This document shows, piece after piece, positions 17,581-27,126 of a stretch of 64,000 nucleotides of DNA. The notes under the pieces were generated by a model, which was not told the DNA's origin, did no database searches, and was given only the letters and a program-made list of their open reading frames with translations. The stretch lies in NCBI RefSeq assembly GCF_022829725.1, contig NZ_JAKSYG010000073.1, positions 62,001 through 126,000 of the forward strand, read 5' to 3'. A program made the translations under genes and the position numbers. How positions within the stretch are numbered: the stretch's first letter is position 1; each line of letters starts with the position of its first letter. This DNA is from Methylobacterium sp. E-005. Lineage in GTDB: Bacteria; Pseudomonadota; Alphaproteobacteria; Rhizobiales; Beijerinckiaceae.

Positions 17581-18044
17581 GGCTGCACCGGATCGGAAAA
17601 CAGGCCGATCGCCCGCGCCCGTTCCCGCATCGGCGCATCGAGCCCGTCCGGGAACGGCATGGTGCGGAAGCGCAGCTCCGCGTCGCAGAGTGCCTTGCCG
17701 GCATGGCTGATCGCGGCCTTGGTCACCGCGTAGCCCGAGCCATCATGCTCCAGGCGCGCGGTCACGACGAGCTCCGCCCCCGGCCCGACGAAGGAGCGGA
17801 ACCGCGCCTTGTCGACCCCGGTGAGGAACGGCATGCGGGTGAAATCGAGATGGGCGAGCACGAGGTAGCCGGAAGCCTGCGCCATGGTCTCGGTGAGAAG
17901 CACGCCGGGCACCAGGGGATGGCCAGGGAAGTGCCCCTCGAAGACGGGGCTCTCCAGCGGCACCCGGGCGAGCGCCTCGATCCGACCGGCGGCCCGGTCG
18001 AGGAGCCGCACGGAGTCGATCATCTCGAAATATTCGAGGCGCAT
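17577..18044 (-). CDS. FabZ-like 3-hydroxyacyl-ACP dehydratase (VLCFA type)
   Basis: The 155-residue hot-dog-fold protein carries FEGHFPGHPLVPGVLLTE at 35-52, with the FabZ active-site His38 and Glu52 in the expected spacing. It should dehydrate 3-hydroxyacyl chains on AcpXL during very-long-chain fatty acid elongation for lipid A. It lies 24 bases after the AcpXL gene and overlaps the ketosynthase-fold gene by 4 bases, so the three form one operon. Confidence 0.88.
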   Translation of the reverse strand: MRLEYFEMIDSVRLLDRAAGRIEALARVPLESPVFEGHFPGHPLVPGVLLTETMAQASGYLVLAHLDFTRMPFLTGVDKARFRSFVGPGAELVVTARLEHDGSGYAVTKAAISHAGKALCDAELRFRTMPFPDGLDAPMRERARAIGLFSDPVQP

Positions 18045-18068
18045 GGCGGGACGATCAGCCGGCGCGGA

Positions 18069-18377
18069 TCAGACCTTGGCGGCCTTCTCGGCCACCAGGG
18101 CGTCGATGCGCGCGCACAGGTTCTTGAGCACGAAATACTGCTCGGCCGGGACCTTGCCCTCGTTGACCTCCTGGGTCCAGCGCTCCAGCGGCAGCTTGAT
18201 CCCGAAGGCCTTGTCGACCGCGAAGGCGATGTCGAGGAAGGCGAGGCTGTCGATGCCAAGGTCGTCGATGGCGTGACTCTCCGGGGTGATCTTCTCCCGC
18301 GGGATGTCGGCCGTCTCGGCTATGATGTCGGCCACGCGCTCGAAGGTGGCGCTGCCGTGGGCGGGCTCGTCGGACAT
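18069..18377 (-). CDS. acpXL: Acyl carrier protein AcpXL
   Basis: The 102-residue acyl carrier protein has the phosphopantetheine site GIDSLAFLD with Ser44. It is longer than the 78-residue housekeeping ACP, and the C-terminal half ([20 protein letters not shown]) matches AcpXL, which carries the C28-type hydroxy fatty acid of rhizobial lipid A. The start at 18377 follows the family; a 29-residue extension to 18464 is unlikely. It is the first gene of the three-gene VLCFA operon and divergent from the AI-2E permease. Confidence 0.88.
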   Translation of the reverse strand: MSDEPAHGSATFERVADIIAETADIPREKITPESHAIDDLGIDSLAFLDIAFAVDKAFGIKLPLERWTQEVNEGKVPAEQYFVLKNLCARIDALVAEKAAKV

Positions 18378-18678
18378 GTCTTCTCGCGGGCTGGTCGGAT
18401 TCCGGATCGGTCGGGCGGGAGCCCCCTCGCCGCCGGACAGCCCCGGCACGCCCCGCGCGACCACCCTCAGCGTCTACGGGTCCCGATACGCGGCCCCGTG
18501 GGATGGCGGCGACCTCTACACGAGGGTGTCAGAGGCGGCAACCTTGGCGGGCCGCCCGGCGTTTCAGCGGCTATCCCCAGGCAGCCGTCGCGGCGTCTGC
18601 GGGCAATCGTACCGCTCCCGCCCCATCGGCCCTAGCTGAGGGACGGGACAGAAGCCGCGTTCCCAGGAGACGAGACGG

Positions 18679-19800
18679 ATGCCACCGATCACCAAACCCG
18701 CGCGCCCGCCGGCGCGGATCGAGGAGGCACCGTCGCTGCCGCCGCACGAGCGGGCCCGCTCGCAGGGGGCGGCGCGCGTCCTGCTGGTCCTGGTGCTCAC
18801 GGCCCTCGGCCTGTGGATCCTGCACCGGTTCCTGCCGGCCCTGGCTTGGGCGGTGGTGCTCGCGATCGCCCTGTTCCCGGTCTACAACCGGCTGGAGCGC
18901 CGTTTCCCGCCCGGCAAGCACAACCTGCTGCTGCCCTCTCTGATGACCGCGGCCGTCGCCCTGGTCTTCCTGGCACCGCTCGCGATCCTCGGTGTCCAGG
19001 CGGCCCGGGAAGCCCACGACGTGGCCGACTTCGTGCGCAACGCCGAGGCCAACGGCATCCCGGCGCCTGAATTCCTCCAGCATCTGCCCTACGGCGCCGC
19101 GCAGGCGACCGCGTGGTGGAACGACAATCTTGGCCACGCGCAGGCGGGCTCGGACCTGCTTCACAGGTTCGAGAACCACTCGGTGATCGGCACCTCGCGC
19201 AATGTCGGACGGGAGATCGTCCGGCGGATCGTGCTGTTCGGCTTCAGCTTGGTGGCCCTGTTTTTCCTGTTCCGCGACTGGCGCACCGTGCGGGACCAAT
19301 CGTTGATAGCCTGCCAGAAGCTGTTCGGGCCCCGTGGCGAGCGCGTCGCCCGCCAGATGGTCGCCTCGGTGCACGGCACCGTCGATGGCCTCGTCCTCGT
19401 CGGCCTCGGCGAAGGTGTCCTGCTCGGGATCGTCTACTACTTCGCCGGCGTCCCGCACCCGGTGCTGCTCGGCGCCTTCACGGCGGTCGCGGCGATGATC
19501 CCGTTCGGCGCGGCCCTCGCCATCGCCATCGCGGCGCTCCTGCTGGTGGCGGCGGGCGCGACGAAGGCCGCCATCGTGGTGGCGGCGGCGGGCCTCGTCG
19601 TGACCTTCGTGGCGGACCACTTCGTGCGCCCGGCCCTGATCGGCGGCACCACGAAGCTGCCGTTCCTGTGGGTGCTGCTCGGTATCCTCGGCGGCGTCGA
19701 GACCTTCGGGCTGCTCGGCCTGTTCGTCGGCCCGGCCGTGATGGCCGCCCTGGTGCTCCTGTGGCGGGAGTTTACCCAGGGCCACGACGAGAAGGCTTGA
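18679..19800 (+). CDS. AI-2E family transporter
   Basis: The 373-residue membrane protein has about eight helices in the AI-2E/PerM arrangement: a pair near 34-70, one near 88-110, and a C-terminal set from about 190. The family motifs VHGTVDGLVLVGLGEG and FLWVLLGILGGVETFGLLGLFVGP are present. Members export varied small solutes or sodium, so the family name does not prove autoinducer transport. It has a proline-rich N-terminal tail of about 30 residues. Confidence 0.85.
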   Translation: MPPITKPARPPARIEEAPSLPPHERARSQGAARVLLVLVLTALGLWILHRFLPALAWAVVLAIALFPVYNRLERRFPPGKHNLLLPSLMTAAVALVFLAPLAILGVQAAREAHDVADFVRNAEANGIPAPEFLQHLPYGAAQATAWWNDNLGHAQAGSDLLHRFENHSVIGTSRNVGREIVRRIVLFGFSLVALFFLFRDWRTVRDQSLIACQKLFGPRGERVARQMVASVHGTVDGLVLVGLGEGVLLGIVYYFAGVPHPVLLGAFTAVAAMIPFGAALAIAIAALLLVAAGATKAAIVVAAAGLVVTFVADHFVRPALIGGTTKLPFLWVLLGILGGVETFGLLGLFVGPAVMAALVLLWREFTQGHDEKA

Positions 19801-19808
19801 GGCCGCCT

Positions 19809-20327
19809 CTATTCCTCCGCGCCCGCTCCGGCCGAAGCTTCGACCCGGCGCCGGTCCCGGCGCCAATCCGCCGGCTTCTCGAAGGTGCCGGCCCAGATCC
19901 CACGGCGGGTCGCCCAGGCATGACTCTCCTGGGCGGCGTAGGCCGTGGTCACGTGACGGCTGGCCAGCGCGAAGCCCTGGGTGGCCATCCAGGCTGACAG
20001 ATCTTCCCCGTGGACCTGGCAGCGGCCGGTCAGACGGCCCGCGACCGGCGGGTCCCGTCGCTCGCAGGTGACCACCGCACCGCCGATCCGTGCCCGCAGG
20101 GCCTGCGCGGCCGACCGGCCGCAGCGGTATTCCAGCCCTGTCGCGGTCTCGCAATTCTGCGCCGTCTCGGGCGCGTCGATGCCGTAGAGGTGGAGGCGGG
20201 TCCCCTGGATCTCGATCGTATCCCCATCGATCACCGTCGCCGGGCCGCTGATCGGTCCCGCCGCCGCGGCGGGACCGATCAGCAGGAGCAGGGCAAGCGT
20301 CGATCTGATCATCACGGATGTGTCCAT
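19809..20327 (-). CDS. Exported thermonuclease-like (SNase) protein
   Basis: The 172-residue protein has a signal peptide (hydrophobic 8-23, AAAG) and an SNase domain with VIDGDTIEI at 32-40 and LYGIDAPET at 47-55. The fold marker Asp51 and Glu54 are present. The Arg that usually lies eight residues before that Glu (catalytic Arg35 of the staphylococcal enzyme) is His46 here. Activity may be reduced or altered. Cysteines at 59, 69, 89 and 104 could form disulfides in the periplasm. It converges with the AI-2E gene with 8 bases between stops. Confidence 0.8.
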   Translation of the reverse strand: MDTSVMIRSTLALLLLIGPAAAAGPISGPATVIDGDTIEIQGTRLHLYGIDAPETAQNCETATGLEYRCGRSAAQALRARIGGAVVTCERRDPPVAGRLTGRCQVHGEDLSAWMATQGFALASRHVTTAYAAQESHAWATRRGIWAGTFEKPADWRRDRRRVEASAGAGAEE

Positions 20328-20474
20328 GGCGGCGGCAGGCGGATGGGCGGAAAGCGAATGCCGAAGCCGGGATGATCCCAGGATAATGTGGCGACTTTGC
20401 CGGGATGCGGCCGGGGGGCTCGGGGCGTGGCCGCCGATGCCGGCGCGCGGCGCGTTCAGGGGCCGCGCCCGGAC

Positions 20475-22463
20475 TCACACCGCCTGGATGTCGCGCAGGA
20501 AGCCGTCCACCTCCTGCTTGACGGCAAGCGACTGCTTGGCCAGTTCGGCCGCCGCGTTCAGCACCTGCGACGCGGCGTTGCCGGTTTCGCGGGACGCCGA
20601 CAACACCTGCGAGACGTTGGACGACACGTGTTGCGTGCCCTGAGCCGCCTCGGTGGCGTTGCGCGAGATCTCGCTGGTCGCCGCCGTCTGCTCCACAACC
20701 GTCGAGGCGATGGCCCCGCTGATCTCGTTCACGCTCGTGATCGTGCGCGCGATCTGCTGCATCGCCTCGGCGGCCTGGGTGGTGGCCCCCTGGATGGCGA
20801 AGATCAGCCCGCCGATCTGGTCGGTCGCCTTGGCGGTCTGGCCCGCCAGTTCCTTCACCTCGGCGGCGACCACCGCGAAGCCCCGGCCCGCCTCGCCGGC
20901 GCGGGCCGCCTCGATCGTGGCGTTGAGCGCGAGCAGGTTCGTTTGCGCCGCGATCCCGGAGATCGTCGTCACGGCCGCACCGATCTGCTTGGAGGCCGCG
21001 CGCAGGCTCGCCATGGCGGTGTTGCTCGCCTCGGCCTCGTGGGCGGCGAGGCCGGCCGCCTCGTTGGCGCGGAGCACCTGCCGCTCGATCTCCTGCAGCG
21101 AGGACACCATCTCCTCGGCCGCCGCCGCCACCGTCTCCACGTTCATGGACGCCAGATCGGCGGCCGTGCTGGACGCGACCGCCTGGGTGTTGGTGTCGTC
21201 GGCGATCTGCGTCATCGAGCGGGCCGTGGCGTCGAGCTCGCTGGTCGCCAGCGTGACGATCTCGAGGGACGCGGCGATCTTCTGATCGAAGATCTCGACG
21301 AGCTGCTCGCGACGCTCGGCCCTGCGCTGGCTGGCCGCCCGCGCATTGGCCTGGGCAGCCTCCAGTTCGGCCCGGACGATGGCGTTCTTCCGAAACACCT
21401 CCACGGCCTTGGCCATGGCGCCGAGTTCGGCTGCGGCATCCTGCGAGGGAACCACGAGATCCGTATGGCCTTCGGCCAGGCGCTCCATGGCTTTCACCAT
21501 GCCGTCGATGGGGCGGATGATACTGCTGGCGATGATGGCGGCCAGGGCGACACCGATGATCAGGGCCAGCGCGCCGAGGCCGACCTCGATGCGCCAAGCA
21601 CGCAGAACACGTTCTTCGGTCTCCGCCTTGATCTCCGTCGACGCCGCCACGATCCGTTCCCGGAGCTTGGCGCAGTTCGTCGCGATGGCGTCCGTCCGTG
21701 GCTTGATGCCGGTTTCGGAAATCGCCTTCGATGCGATCATGGCCTCGTGATAGCCGGTGAGTTCCGCCTTGTAGACAGCCAGCGTATCCGCGAGTTCCCG
21801 GATCCGACCGGCAACGGCTCCATCGCCCTCGAGAGCCTGCAGGGCGATGCGGGCCTGCTCGACCTTCTCCTGAAATTCCGCCCGAAAGCGGGGATCCGGA
21901 TTGATGACAGAGCGCGCGGCCGCGAGGCGTGAGTCGAGGATGGCGCTCTCGATGCGAGTCGCCTGCAGCTTCGCTTCGGTGTTGCCGCTTTGGTTTATGT
22001 CGGTGATCATCCCTTCGCGCAGATGCGTCAGGCTGTTGCCGGCCTTGATGAGGCGCAACCGCGCGCCGTCGAGCCGGGTCCCGGCCTCCGCAAGATGATC
22101 CAAGTCGGCCTTCATCGCCGCCGCGCTGCCGAGGATGGCGGCATAGCGGCTTCTCCCCTCATCGGTCATGGCCTTGGCCGTGCGGCGCTCGGCGGTTTCC
22201 TCGATCAAGCGCCGCACCTCCTGCATGGCGGTGATCTGCGCCGTGTCCGGCGCGACGCGGTAATGCTCGGCTTTGGCGGAGAGCTGGGCGGCAAGGCCGT
22301 CCATCGCAATGATTTCCTGTGCGCTCTCTCCGACGAAGATCAGCCTTGCGTAATCCTGATTCAGACTGTCTTGCTGATATGTCGCAAACGCACCGATAAT
22401 CGCCGCAACTGCAACGAGTATGGCGAACCCGGCATACAGGCGAATACGTATTCCGATCTTCAA
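20475..22463 (-). CDS. Methyl-accepting chemotaxis protein
   Basis: The 662-residue chemoreceptor has helix 1 at about 8-29, a long helical periplasmic domain (about 30-290), helix 2 at about 293-315, HAMP after that ([20 protein letters not shown]), and a C-terminal signalling coiled coil. The tip contains [19 protein letters not shown], which binds CheA/CheW. The all-helical sensor part resembles the 4HB/HBM class. The ligand is unknown. No che genes are adjacent. Confidence 0.92.
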   Translation of the reverse strand: MKIGIRIRLYAGFAILVAVAAIIGAFATYQQDSLNQDYARLIFVGESAQEIIAMDGLAAQLSAKAEHYRVAPDTAQITAMQEVRRLIEETAERRTAKAMTDEGRSRYAAILGSAAAMKADLDHLAEAGTRLDGARLRLIKAGNSLTHLREGMITDINQSGNTEAKLQATRIESAILDSRLAAARSVINPDPRFRAEFQEKVEQARIALQALEGDGAVAGRIRELADTLAVYKAELTGYHEAMIASKAISETGIKPRTDAIATNCAKLRERIVAASTEIKAETEERVLRAWRIEVGLGALALIIGVALAAIIASSIIRPIDGMVKAMERLAEGHTDLVVPSQDAAAELGAMAKAVEVFRKNAIVRAELEAAQANARAASQRRAERREQLVEIFDQKIAASLEIVTLATSELDATARSMTQIADDTNTQAVASSTAADLASMNVETVAAAAEEMVSSLQEIERQVLRANEAAGLAAHEAEASNTAMASLRAASKQIGAAVTTISGIAAQTNLLALNATIEAARAGEAGRGFAVVAAEVKELAGQTAKATDQIGGLIFAIQGATTQAAEAMQQIARTITSVNEISGAIASTVVEQTAATSEISRNATEAAQGTQHVSSNVSQVLSASRETGNAASQVLNAAAELAKQSLAVKQEVDGFLRDIQAV

Positions 22464-22999
22464 GACAAAGATCCTTGCACTGGGAGGGATTTTTCAGATC
22501 AAGCCTCCCCAGCAAGCGAGTTGCAAGTGACACTGCTGTGTCACATTTCGGTTATAACCTGAAGTTTATTTTGCTCTATAAATGCTGTCGCCAATAGTAT
22601 ATAAATCTCTAGTTTGGAATGCCGGGATGTAAAGACACGATACCCGGCTGCATTATTCCACGCGCCACAAGCAAATATTTCGAAATTTTGCTCCACACGC
22701 CCTATCATTCCACCGCACAACCTGAGCGACGCGGGAAAGACGCCGCTTCAGCGGTCCGGACCTTCAATGCTGAGCCGTGGGATTCTCCGGTCTCACGGAG
22801 ATGCCGACTGAGGTTCGGGCACGGCATCCAGAACCCGGATCGATCGATCAATAGGTCTGCGCTGCGTTTCACAGGGCACAGCGGATTGGCAGGATCGCGA
22901 ATCACGCCTCGCTCGGCCAACCGACGCGTCGCGCGCCGCTATCGCCCATTCGGCGCAGAACGGCCCGGCGTCCAACGATCCTGGATGGTATGGGCAGGC
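22464..22999. other. 536-base intergenic region, AT-rich in part
   Basis: No gene could be supported here. Bases about 22545-22720 are clearly AT-richer than the surroundings and include GTTATAACC, TATATAAATC and AAATATTTCGAAATTTT stretches. The rest returns to normal composition. The AT-rich part probably holds the chemoreceptor promoter, or is a remnant of acquired DNA. A perfect 10-base palindrome GGTTATAACC lies at 22550-22559. Confidence 0.4.
22527..22544. promoter_or_regulatory. Inverted repeat GTGACAC-N4-GTGTCAC upstream of the chemoreceptor
   Basis: Two perfect 7-base arms (22527-22533 and 22538-22544) are separated by TGCT, 64-81 bases upstream of the chemoreceptor start. Size and symmetry suit a dimeric regulator such as a CRP/FNR-type protein. 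No regulator gene is adjacent. Confidence 0.45.
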
Positions 23000-23434
23000 T
23001 CAGGCGGCGCGATCGGCCAGCGCTTCGCGCATCAGGGTGGCCACCATCCCGTTCTGGAGCTGGTCGTGCCGGACGCGCAGCGCGTCGGGGATATGGCCCG
23101 GTGCCTCCGGCTCCGGATCGTCGAGCGCGTCCCCGGCGAGCACGATGCGCAGCCCCGGGCGAAGGGTCCGGGCCTCGACGGCCAGCTGTGCACAGCACAA
23201 TCCGCCCTGAAGGCCGGAATCCACCACCATCACGTCCACCGGCAGGCCCAGCGCCAGGACCGTCATGGCGTCGACCCCCCGGTCGCAGGCGGTGACCTGA
23301 TAGCCTAGAAGGCGAACCTGCGCGGCCACCTCGTCCCGCCAGCGCTTATGGCGGCCGACGACCAGAACCTGGATGCGGTAGCACCCGCCATGGGGCATCG
23401 TGCCGGAAGCAGTCCCGATGTCGGCCGTGGACAT
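23000..23434 (-). CDS. Degenerate response-regulator receiver protein
   Basis: The 144-residue protein resembles a CheY-like receiver. VLVVGRHKRWRDEVA starts the fold, and VDVMVVDSGLQGG places Asp72 where the phosphorylated Asp should be. The acidic pair normally following the first strand (VDD) is replaced by VGR, and the conserved Lys near the end is not evident. It may act without phosphorylation. There is no output domain. The start at 23434 or ATG at 23398 are both possible. Confidence 0.55.
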   Translation of the reverse strand: MSTADIGTASGTMPHGGCYRIQVLVVGRHKRWRDEVAAQVRLLGYQVTACDRGVDAMTVLALGLPVDVMVVDSGLQGGLCCAQLAVEARTLRPGLRIVLAGDALDDPEPEAPGHIPDALRVRHDQLQNGMVATLMREALADRAA

Positions 23435-23663
23435 TCCGCACTCGACTTCGCGCTGGCTTTGCGATGCAGCATGCTATGCCGGGTTGCAATCCTGACGCAA
23501 GCCTGCCGCCGCGAAGACGCCGCATTTCGTGGCGCCTCCGCTCAAAGAGCCGGCAATCGGGATCCCTGACCATAGGCCGGGCATGCGGTTGACGCCGCCG
23601 GGGTCCTGCGCTCAACACCGGGCCGCCCGCGGGACAAACCGCGCGCTGCCGGAGCCCGAGCCG

Positions 23664-24914
23664 ATGTCGTCCGCGAAATCCCCGCCCGTCTCCCCGCTGG
23701 CGCCGAGTGCGGTGCCGGAGCTGCCGCCCCTGCCGGGGGTGCGAATCGCCACCGCCCAGGCCGGGATCCGCTACAGCGGCCGGACCGACGTGCTCTACGT
23801 CGCGCTGGAGGCCGGCACGCAGGCGGCCGGCGTGTTCACCCGCTCGAAATGCCCCTCGGCGCCGGTGGATTGGTGCCGCGAGGCCCTGGCCGAGGGTTCC
23901 GCCCGGACACTGGTCGTGAATTCCGGCAACGCCAACGCCTTCACGGGACGGCTGGGTCGAGAGGCGGTGGCCCGCACCGTCGCGATCGCCGCGCAAGCAG
24001 CGGGCTGCGGCACCCGCGAGGTCTACGTCGCCTCGACCGGCGTGATCGGCGAGCCGCTGCCGGCCGAGCGCTTCGAGGGCGTGCTGGACGATTGCGCGGC
24101 CCGGGCCACGGACGGCTCCGCCGCCTGGGCCGAGGCGGCCCGCGCCATCATGACCACCGACACCTTCCCGAAGCTCGCGACCCGCACGGCCATGATCGAC
24201 GGCGTGACGGTGACGCTCAACGGCATCGCCAAGGGCGCCGGCATGATCGCCCCCGACATGGCCACGATGCTGTCCTTCGTCTTCACCGACGCCGCCCTGC
24301 CGCAGGCGGTGCTTCAGGCGCTTCTCTCCGCGGGGACGAAGACCAGCTTCAACTGCGTGACGGTGGACGGCGACACCTCCACCTCTGACACGCTGATGCT
24401 GTTCGCGACCGCCAAGGCCGGTCACGCGGCTTTGTCGGACCCAGCCGATCCGCGACTCGCAGGCTTCCGTGCGGCGCTGGAGGGCCTCCTCGTCGAGCTG
24501 GCACAGCTCGTCGCCAAGGATGGCGAGGGTGCGCGCAAGTTCGTCACCGTCCGGGTCACGGGGGCCGAGAGCGATGCTTCGGCGCACCGCATCGCCATGT
24601 CGATCGCCAACTCGCCGCTGGTGAAGACCGCGGTGGCGGGCGAGGACGCCAATTGGGGCCGGGTCGTGATGGCGGTCGGCAAGGCCGGCGAGCCCGCCGA
24701 CCGCGACCGGCTGGCGATCTGGTTCGGCGACGTGCGGGTGGCCGTGGATGGCGCCCGGGATCCGGATTACAGCGAAGCGGCCGCGAGCGCCGTGATGCGC
24801 GAGCCGGAGATCGAGATCCGGGTGGATCTGGGGCTCGGCGATGGCCAAGCCCGGGTTTGGACCTGCGATCTGACCAAGGCCTATATCGAGATCAACGGGG
24901 ATTACCGCTCGTGA
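23664..24914 (+). CDS. argJ: Glutamate N-acetyltransferase / amino-acid acetyltransferase ArgJ
   Basis: The 416-residue enzyme transfers acetyl from N-acetylornithine to glutamate in the cyclic arginine pathway; some forms also use acetyl-CoA. The self-cleavage site is in [10 protein letters not shown], between Ala200 and Thr201, with Thr201 becoming the nucleophile of the beta chain. [12 protein letters not shown] and the C-terminal [11 protein letters not shown] are family signatures. The ATG at 23664 gives the normal length. The stop overlaps the next gene start by 4 bases. Confidence 0.95.
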   Translation: MSSAKSPPVSPLAPSAVPELPPLPGVRIATAQAGIRYSGRTDVLYVALEAGTQAAGVFTRSKCPSAPVDWCREALAEGSARTLVVNSGNANAFTGRLGREAVARTVAIAAQAAGCGTREVYVASTGVIGEPLPAERFEGVLDDCAARATDGSAAWAEAARAIMTTDTFPKLATRTAMIDGVTVTLNGIAKGAGMIAPDMATMLSFVFTDAALPQAVLQALLSAGTKTSFNCVTVDGDTSTSDTLMLFATAKAGHAALSDPADPRLAGFRAALEGLLVELAQLVAKDGEGARKFVTVRVTGAESDASAHRIAMSIANSPLVKTAVAGEDANWGRVVMAVGKAGEPADRDRLAIWFGDVRVAVDGARDPDYSEAAASAVMREPEIEIRVDLGLGDGQARVWTCDLTKAYIEINGDYRS

Positions 24915-25621
24915 GGGTGGTCCTGGCCGGCGCTCTCCTGATTGCCGCGCTCTCCGCCGGGGCCCGGGCCGACGATTCGGCCTGCACCCGCCAGATCAGC
25001 GTGCTCGCCCGCGCCGCGGAGGCGCGGGCGCCGGATTTTGCCGAGGTGACGATGGGCATCGAGGCGCGCGCGCCCAATGCGGCGGCGGCCCTCGATGCGG
25101 CCTCGAAGGCGGTGGCGGGCGTCTCGGCGCAGGCCCGCGCACTCGGCGTGCCGGCGACGGATATTGGGACCGCAGCCGTCTCGCTGCAGGCCGACACGCG
25201 GTCGGTGGCCCGGCCGGGCGGCCTCGCCGAGGAGCCGGACGGCTACCGGGCGAGCAACCTCGTGAGCGTCCGCCTCGCCGACATGGACCGGCTCGGCGAC
25301 CTCCTCCGCCAAGCCCTCGATGCCGGGGCGAACCGGATCGACGGCGTCAGCTTCGGCCTGCGCGATCCCGACACGCTTGATGCGGCCCTCCAAGTCGCCG
25401 CAGCCCGCGACGCCCGCGCCCGGGCCGTAGCGCTCGCCGACGCCCTCGGCGTCAAGCTCGGCCCGCTCTGCACGCTCGGGCCTGCGGGCGGCGCCCCCTA
25501 TCCCATGGCGAACCGCGCCCTGGCAGCACCGATGGCGGCGAAGGGCCGGCGCGTCCCGATCGAGGCCGGCACGATCCAGATGTCCTCCGAAGTCGCCGTC
25601 ACCTTCGCGGTGGCACCGTGA
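24911..25621 (+). CDS. Exported SIMPL/DUF541 domain protein
   Basis: The 236-residue protein starts at GTG 24911 in overlap with argJ and has a signal peptide (hydrophobic 4-17, ARADD). The body matches SIMPL domains: repeated Ala-rich helices and the typical block [18 protein letters not shown], and the C-terminal EVAVTFAV. These periplasmic or envelope proteins are poorly understood. It is sandwiched in a translationally coupled argJ-SIMPL-mutT unit. Confidence 0.8.
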   Translation: MRVVLAGALLIAALSAGARADDSACTRQISVLARAAEARAPDFAEVTMGIEARAPNAAAALDAASKAVAGVSAQARALGVPATDIGTAAVSLQADTRSVARPGGLAEEPDGYRASNLVSVRLADMDRLGDLLRQALDAGANRIDGVSFGLRDPDTLDAALQVAAARDARARAVALADALGVKLGPLCTLGPAGGAPYPMANRALAAPMAAKGRRVPIEAGTIQMSSEVAVTFAVAP

Positions 25622-26046
25622 GCGCCCCCGGGGGTGCCGGCCCCCGCCTCCTCCTTGTGGTTGCTGTGGCCTTGGTCGATGTCGACGGCCGCGTGCTGGT
25701 GAGCGAGCGCCCGGCGGGCAAGCAGCTCGCCGGATTGTGGGAATTTCCCGGCGGCAAGGTCGAGCCGGGCGAGCGGCCGGAGGAGACGCTCATCCGGGAG
25801 CTTTCCGAGGAACTCGGCATCGGGGTCGAGGAACCGTGCCTCGCGCCCCTGACCTTCGCCAGCCACGCCTATCCGGAGTTCCACCTCCTGATGCCGCTCT
25901 ATGTCTGCCGCCGCTGGACCGGCACGCCGCAATCGATAGAGGGGCAGGCGTTGAAATGGGTCCGGCCGAAGGCCCTCCGCGACCTCGCGATGCCGCCCGC
26001 CGATGCGCCGCTGATCCCGTTCCTGATTGATCTGCTGGAGGTCTGA
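25618..26046 (+). CDS. mutT: MutT-type Nudix hydrolase (8-oxo-dGTP/(d)CTP pyrophosphatase)
   Basis: The 142-residue protein has a complete Nudix box, starting at Gly46 with Glu52, Arg60-Glu61, Glu64-Glu65 and Gly67 in the standard spacing. The LWEFPGGKVE lead-in matches MutT, which removes oxidised nucleotides from the pool. It starts at GTG 25618 overlapping the SIMPL stop. In alphaproteobacteria mutT often lies beside argJ, which agrees with this order. Confidence 0.9.
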   Translation: MSAPGGAGPRLLLVVAVALVDVDGRVLVSERPAGKQLAGLWEFPGGKVEPGERPEETLIRELSEELGIGVEEPCLAPLTFASHAYPEFHLLMPLYVCRRWTGTPQSIEGQALKWVRPKALRDLAMPPADAPLIPFLIDLLEV

Positions 26047-26053
26047 GGCCGCC

Positions 26054-27031
26054 TCACAGCGCCAGGATCGCCTCGACCGCCTCCTGCACGGCCAGCGCCT
26101 CCGCGAAGGTAGCGAGGTGGTGCGGTTCGCCCCGCGCCATGCGGACGACGCCCTCGAGCTGGCGCCGCAGGGTGATCGGACGCAGCTTCTCATTGGGGAT
26201 CGCGTCGGGCTCCGGCTCGAAGCGCCCATCCGGGCCGAGGCGCTCGGCGATGGCCCAGTCGCGCAGGCGGACGGCGCCCGCATCACCCTCCAGCGTCCAC
26301 GTGTTGTGGTCGTCCCTGTCGGTGCCGCCGACCCGGCCGGTCAGCGTGACGGGGATGCCGCCGGCCGTCAGGGTCACGGCGATTCCACGCTCGGATCGGC
26401 CGGGCTCCGGAAAGTCGACCCGGCCGCCGATTCCCTCCAGGGGGCCGAGCAGGCGGCGGGCGAGGAACAGGAAGTGCGAGACGACCTCGCGGGTGAAGCC
26501 GCCCTCCGCCCGCGCGTCGAGCCAGCGCGCCGCATCTGCCTGCCAGGGGCGCGGCCAGCGGGCGAAGTCCACCGCGATGGCGAGGCGGCGCGGCGTACCC
26601 ACGGCCCCCTCGGCGATCCAGCGCTGCAGCACCGCCACGCCGGGCGATGAGGCGAAGGGGAAGTTCACCGCGCCGGCGGGTCCGGCCTCCGCCACGAAGG
26701 CGCGGGCCTCGGCCAGATCGATGGCGAGCGGCTTCTCGCAGAAGACGCTTCGTCCCGCCGTCAGGGCTGCCCGGGCGTAGCCGAGATGCGAGGCCGGTGG
26801 CGAGGCGACGTAGAGGCAATCGCTCGCCGTCACGACGGATTCGGCATCGGCGACGCGGGGCACCAGGGGGAAGGCCGCGCCGATGCGGGCCAGGGCCTCC
26901 GGCGACGGGTCCCAGATCGCGCCGACCCGGACGGGCGAATCCGGCGCCCCGTGGATGGCACCGAGCAGGCGCTCGCCCATGATTCCCGCGCCGATGATCC
27001 CGAGGGCAAGCGTGGCGTCGGTGGCCGTCAT
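26054..27031 (-). CDS. Gfo/Idh/MocA-family NAD(P)-dependent oxidoreductase
   Basis: The 325-residue protein starts with a Rossmann fold (LGIIGAGIMGERLL), then SPPASHLGYARAAL and SVFCEKPLAIDLAEA, the EKP motif with the substrate-site Lys. The C-terminal half is the usual beta-sheet domain. Substrates are typically sugars or cyclitols, but none can be named. It follows DoxX by 95 bases on the same strand, so it may be the last gene of the detoxification operon, and it converges with mutT 7 bases away. Confidence 0.85.
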   Translation of the reverse strand: MTATDATLALGIIGAGIMGERLLGAIHGAPDSPVRVGAIWDPSPEALARIGAAFPLVPRVADAESVVTASDCLYVASPPASHLGYARAALTAGRSVFCEKPLAIDLAEARAFVAEAGPAGAVNFPFASSPGVAVLQRWIAEGAVGTPRRLAIAVDFARWPRPWQADAARWLDARAEGGFTREVVSHFLFLARRLLGPLEGIGGRVDFPEPGRSERGIAVTLTAGGIPVTLTGRVGGTDRDDHNTWTLEGDAGAVRLRDWAIAERLGPDGRFEPEPDAIPNEKLRPITLRRQLEGVVRMARGEPHHLATFAEALAVQEAVEAILAL

Positions 27032-27126
27032 GGAGGATCCCGCGTCTCGGACGGCGCGGATGCGCGTCCCGGCGCAGCCATACGGATCTCGATCGACGCG
27101 GGAAAGACCGCCGACGCACACAACCA

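Noticed and set aside
18679..19800. Quorum-sensing autoinducer exporter
   Set aside because: The family name AI-2E is historical; members transport varied solutes and no LuxS-type context is present.
18571..21597. Reverse frame of 1008 codons
   Set aside because: Arg/Gly-rich shadow opposite the AI-2E gene and across the nuclease and chemoreceptor genes; no domain and implausible composition.
22614..22811. Short frame of 65 codons in the AT-rich gap
   Set aside because: No ribosome-binding site and no folded-protein pattern; it overlaps other random frames.
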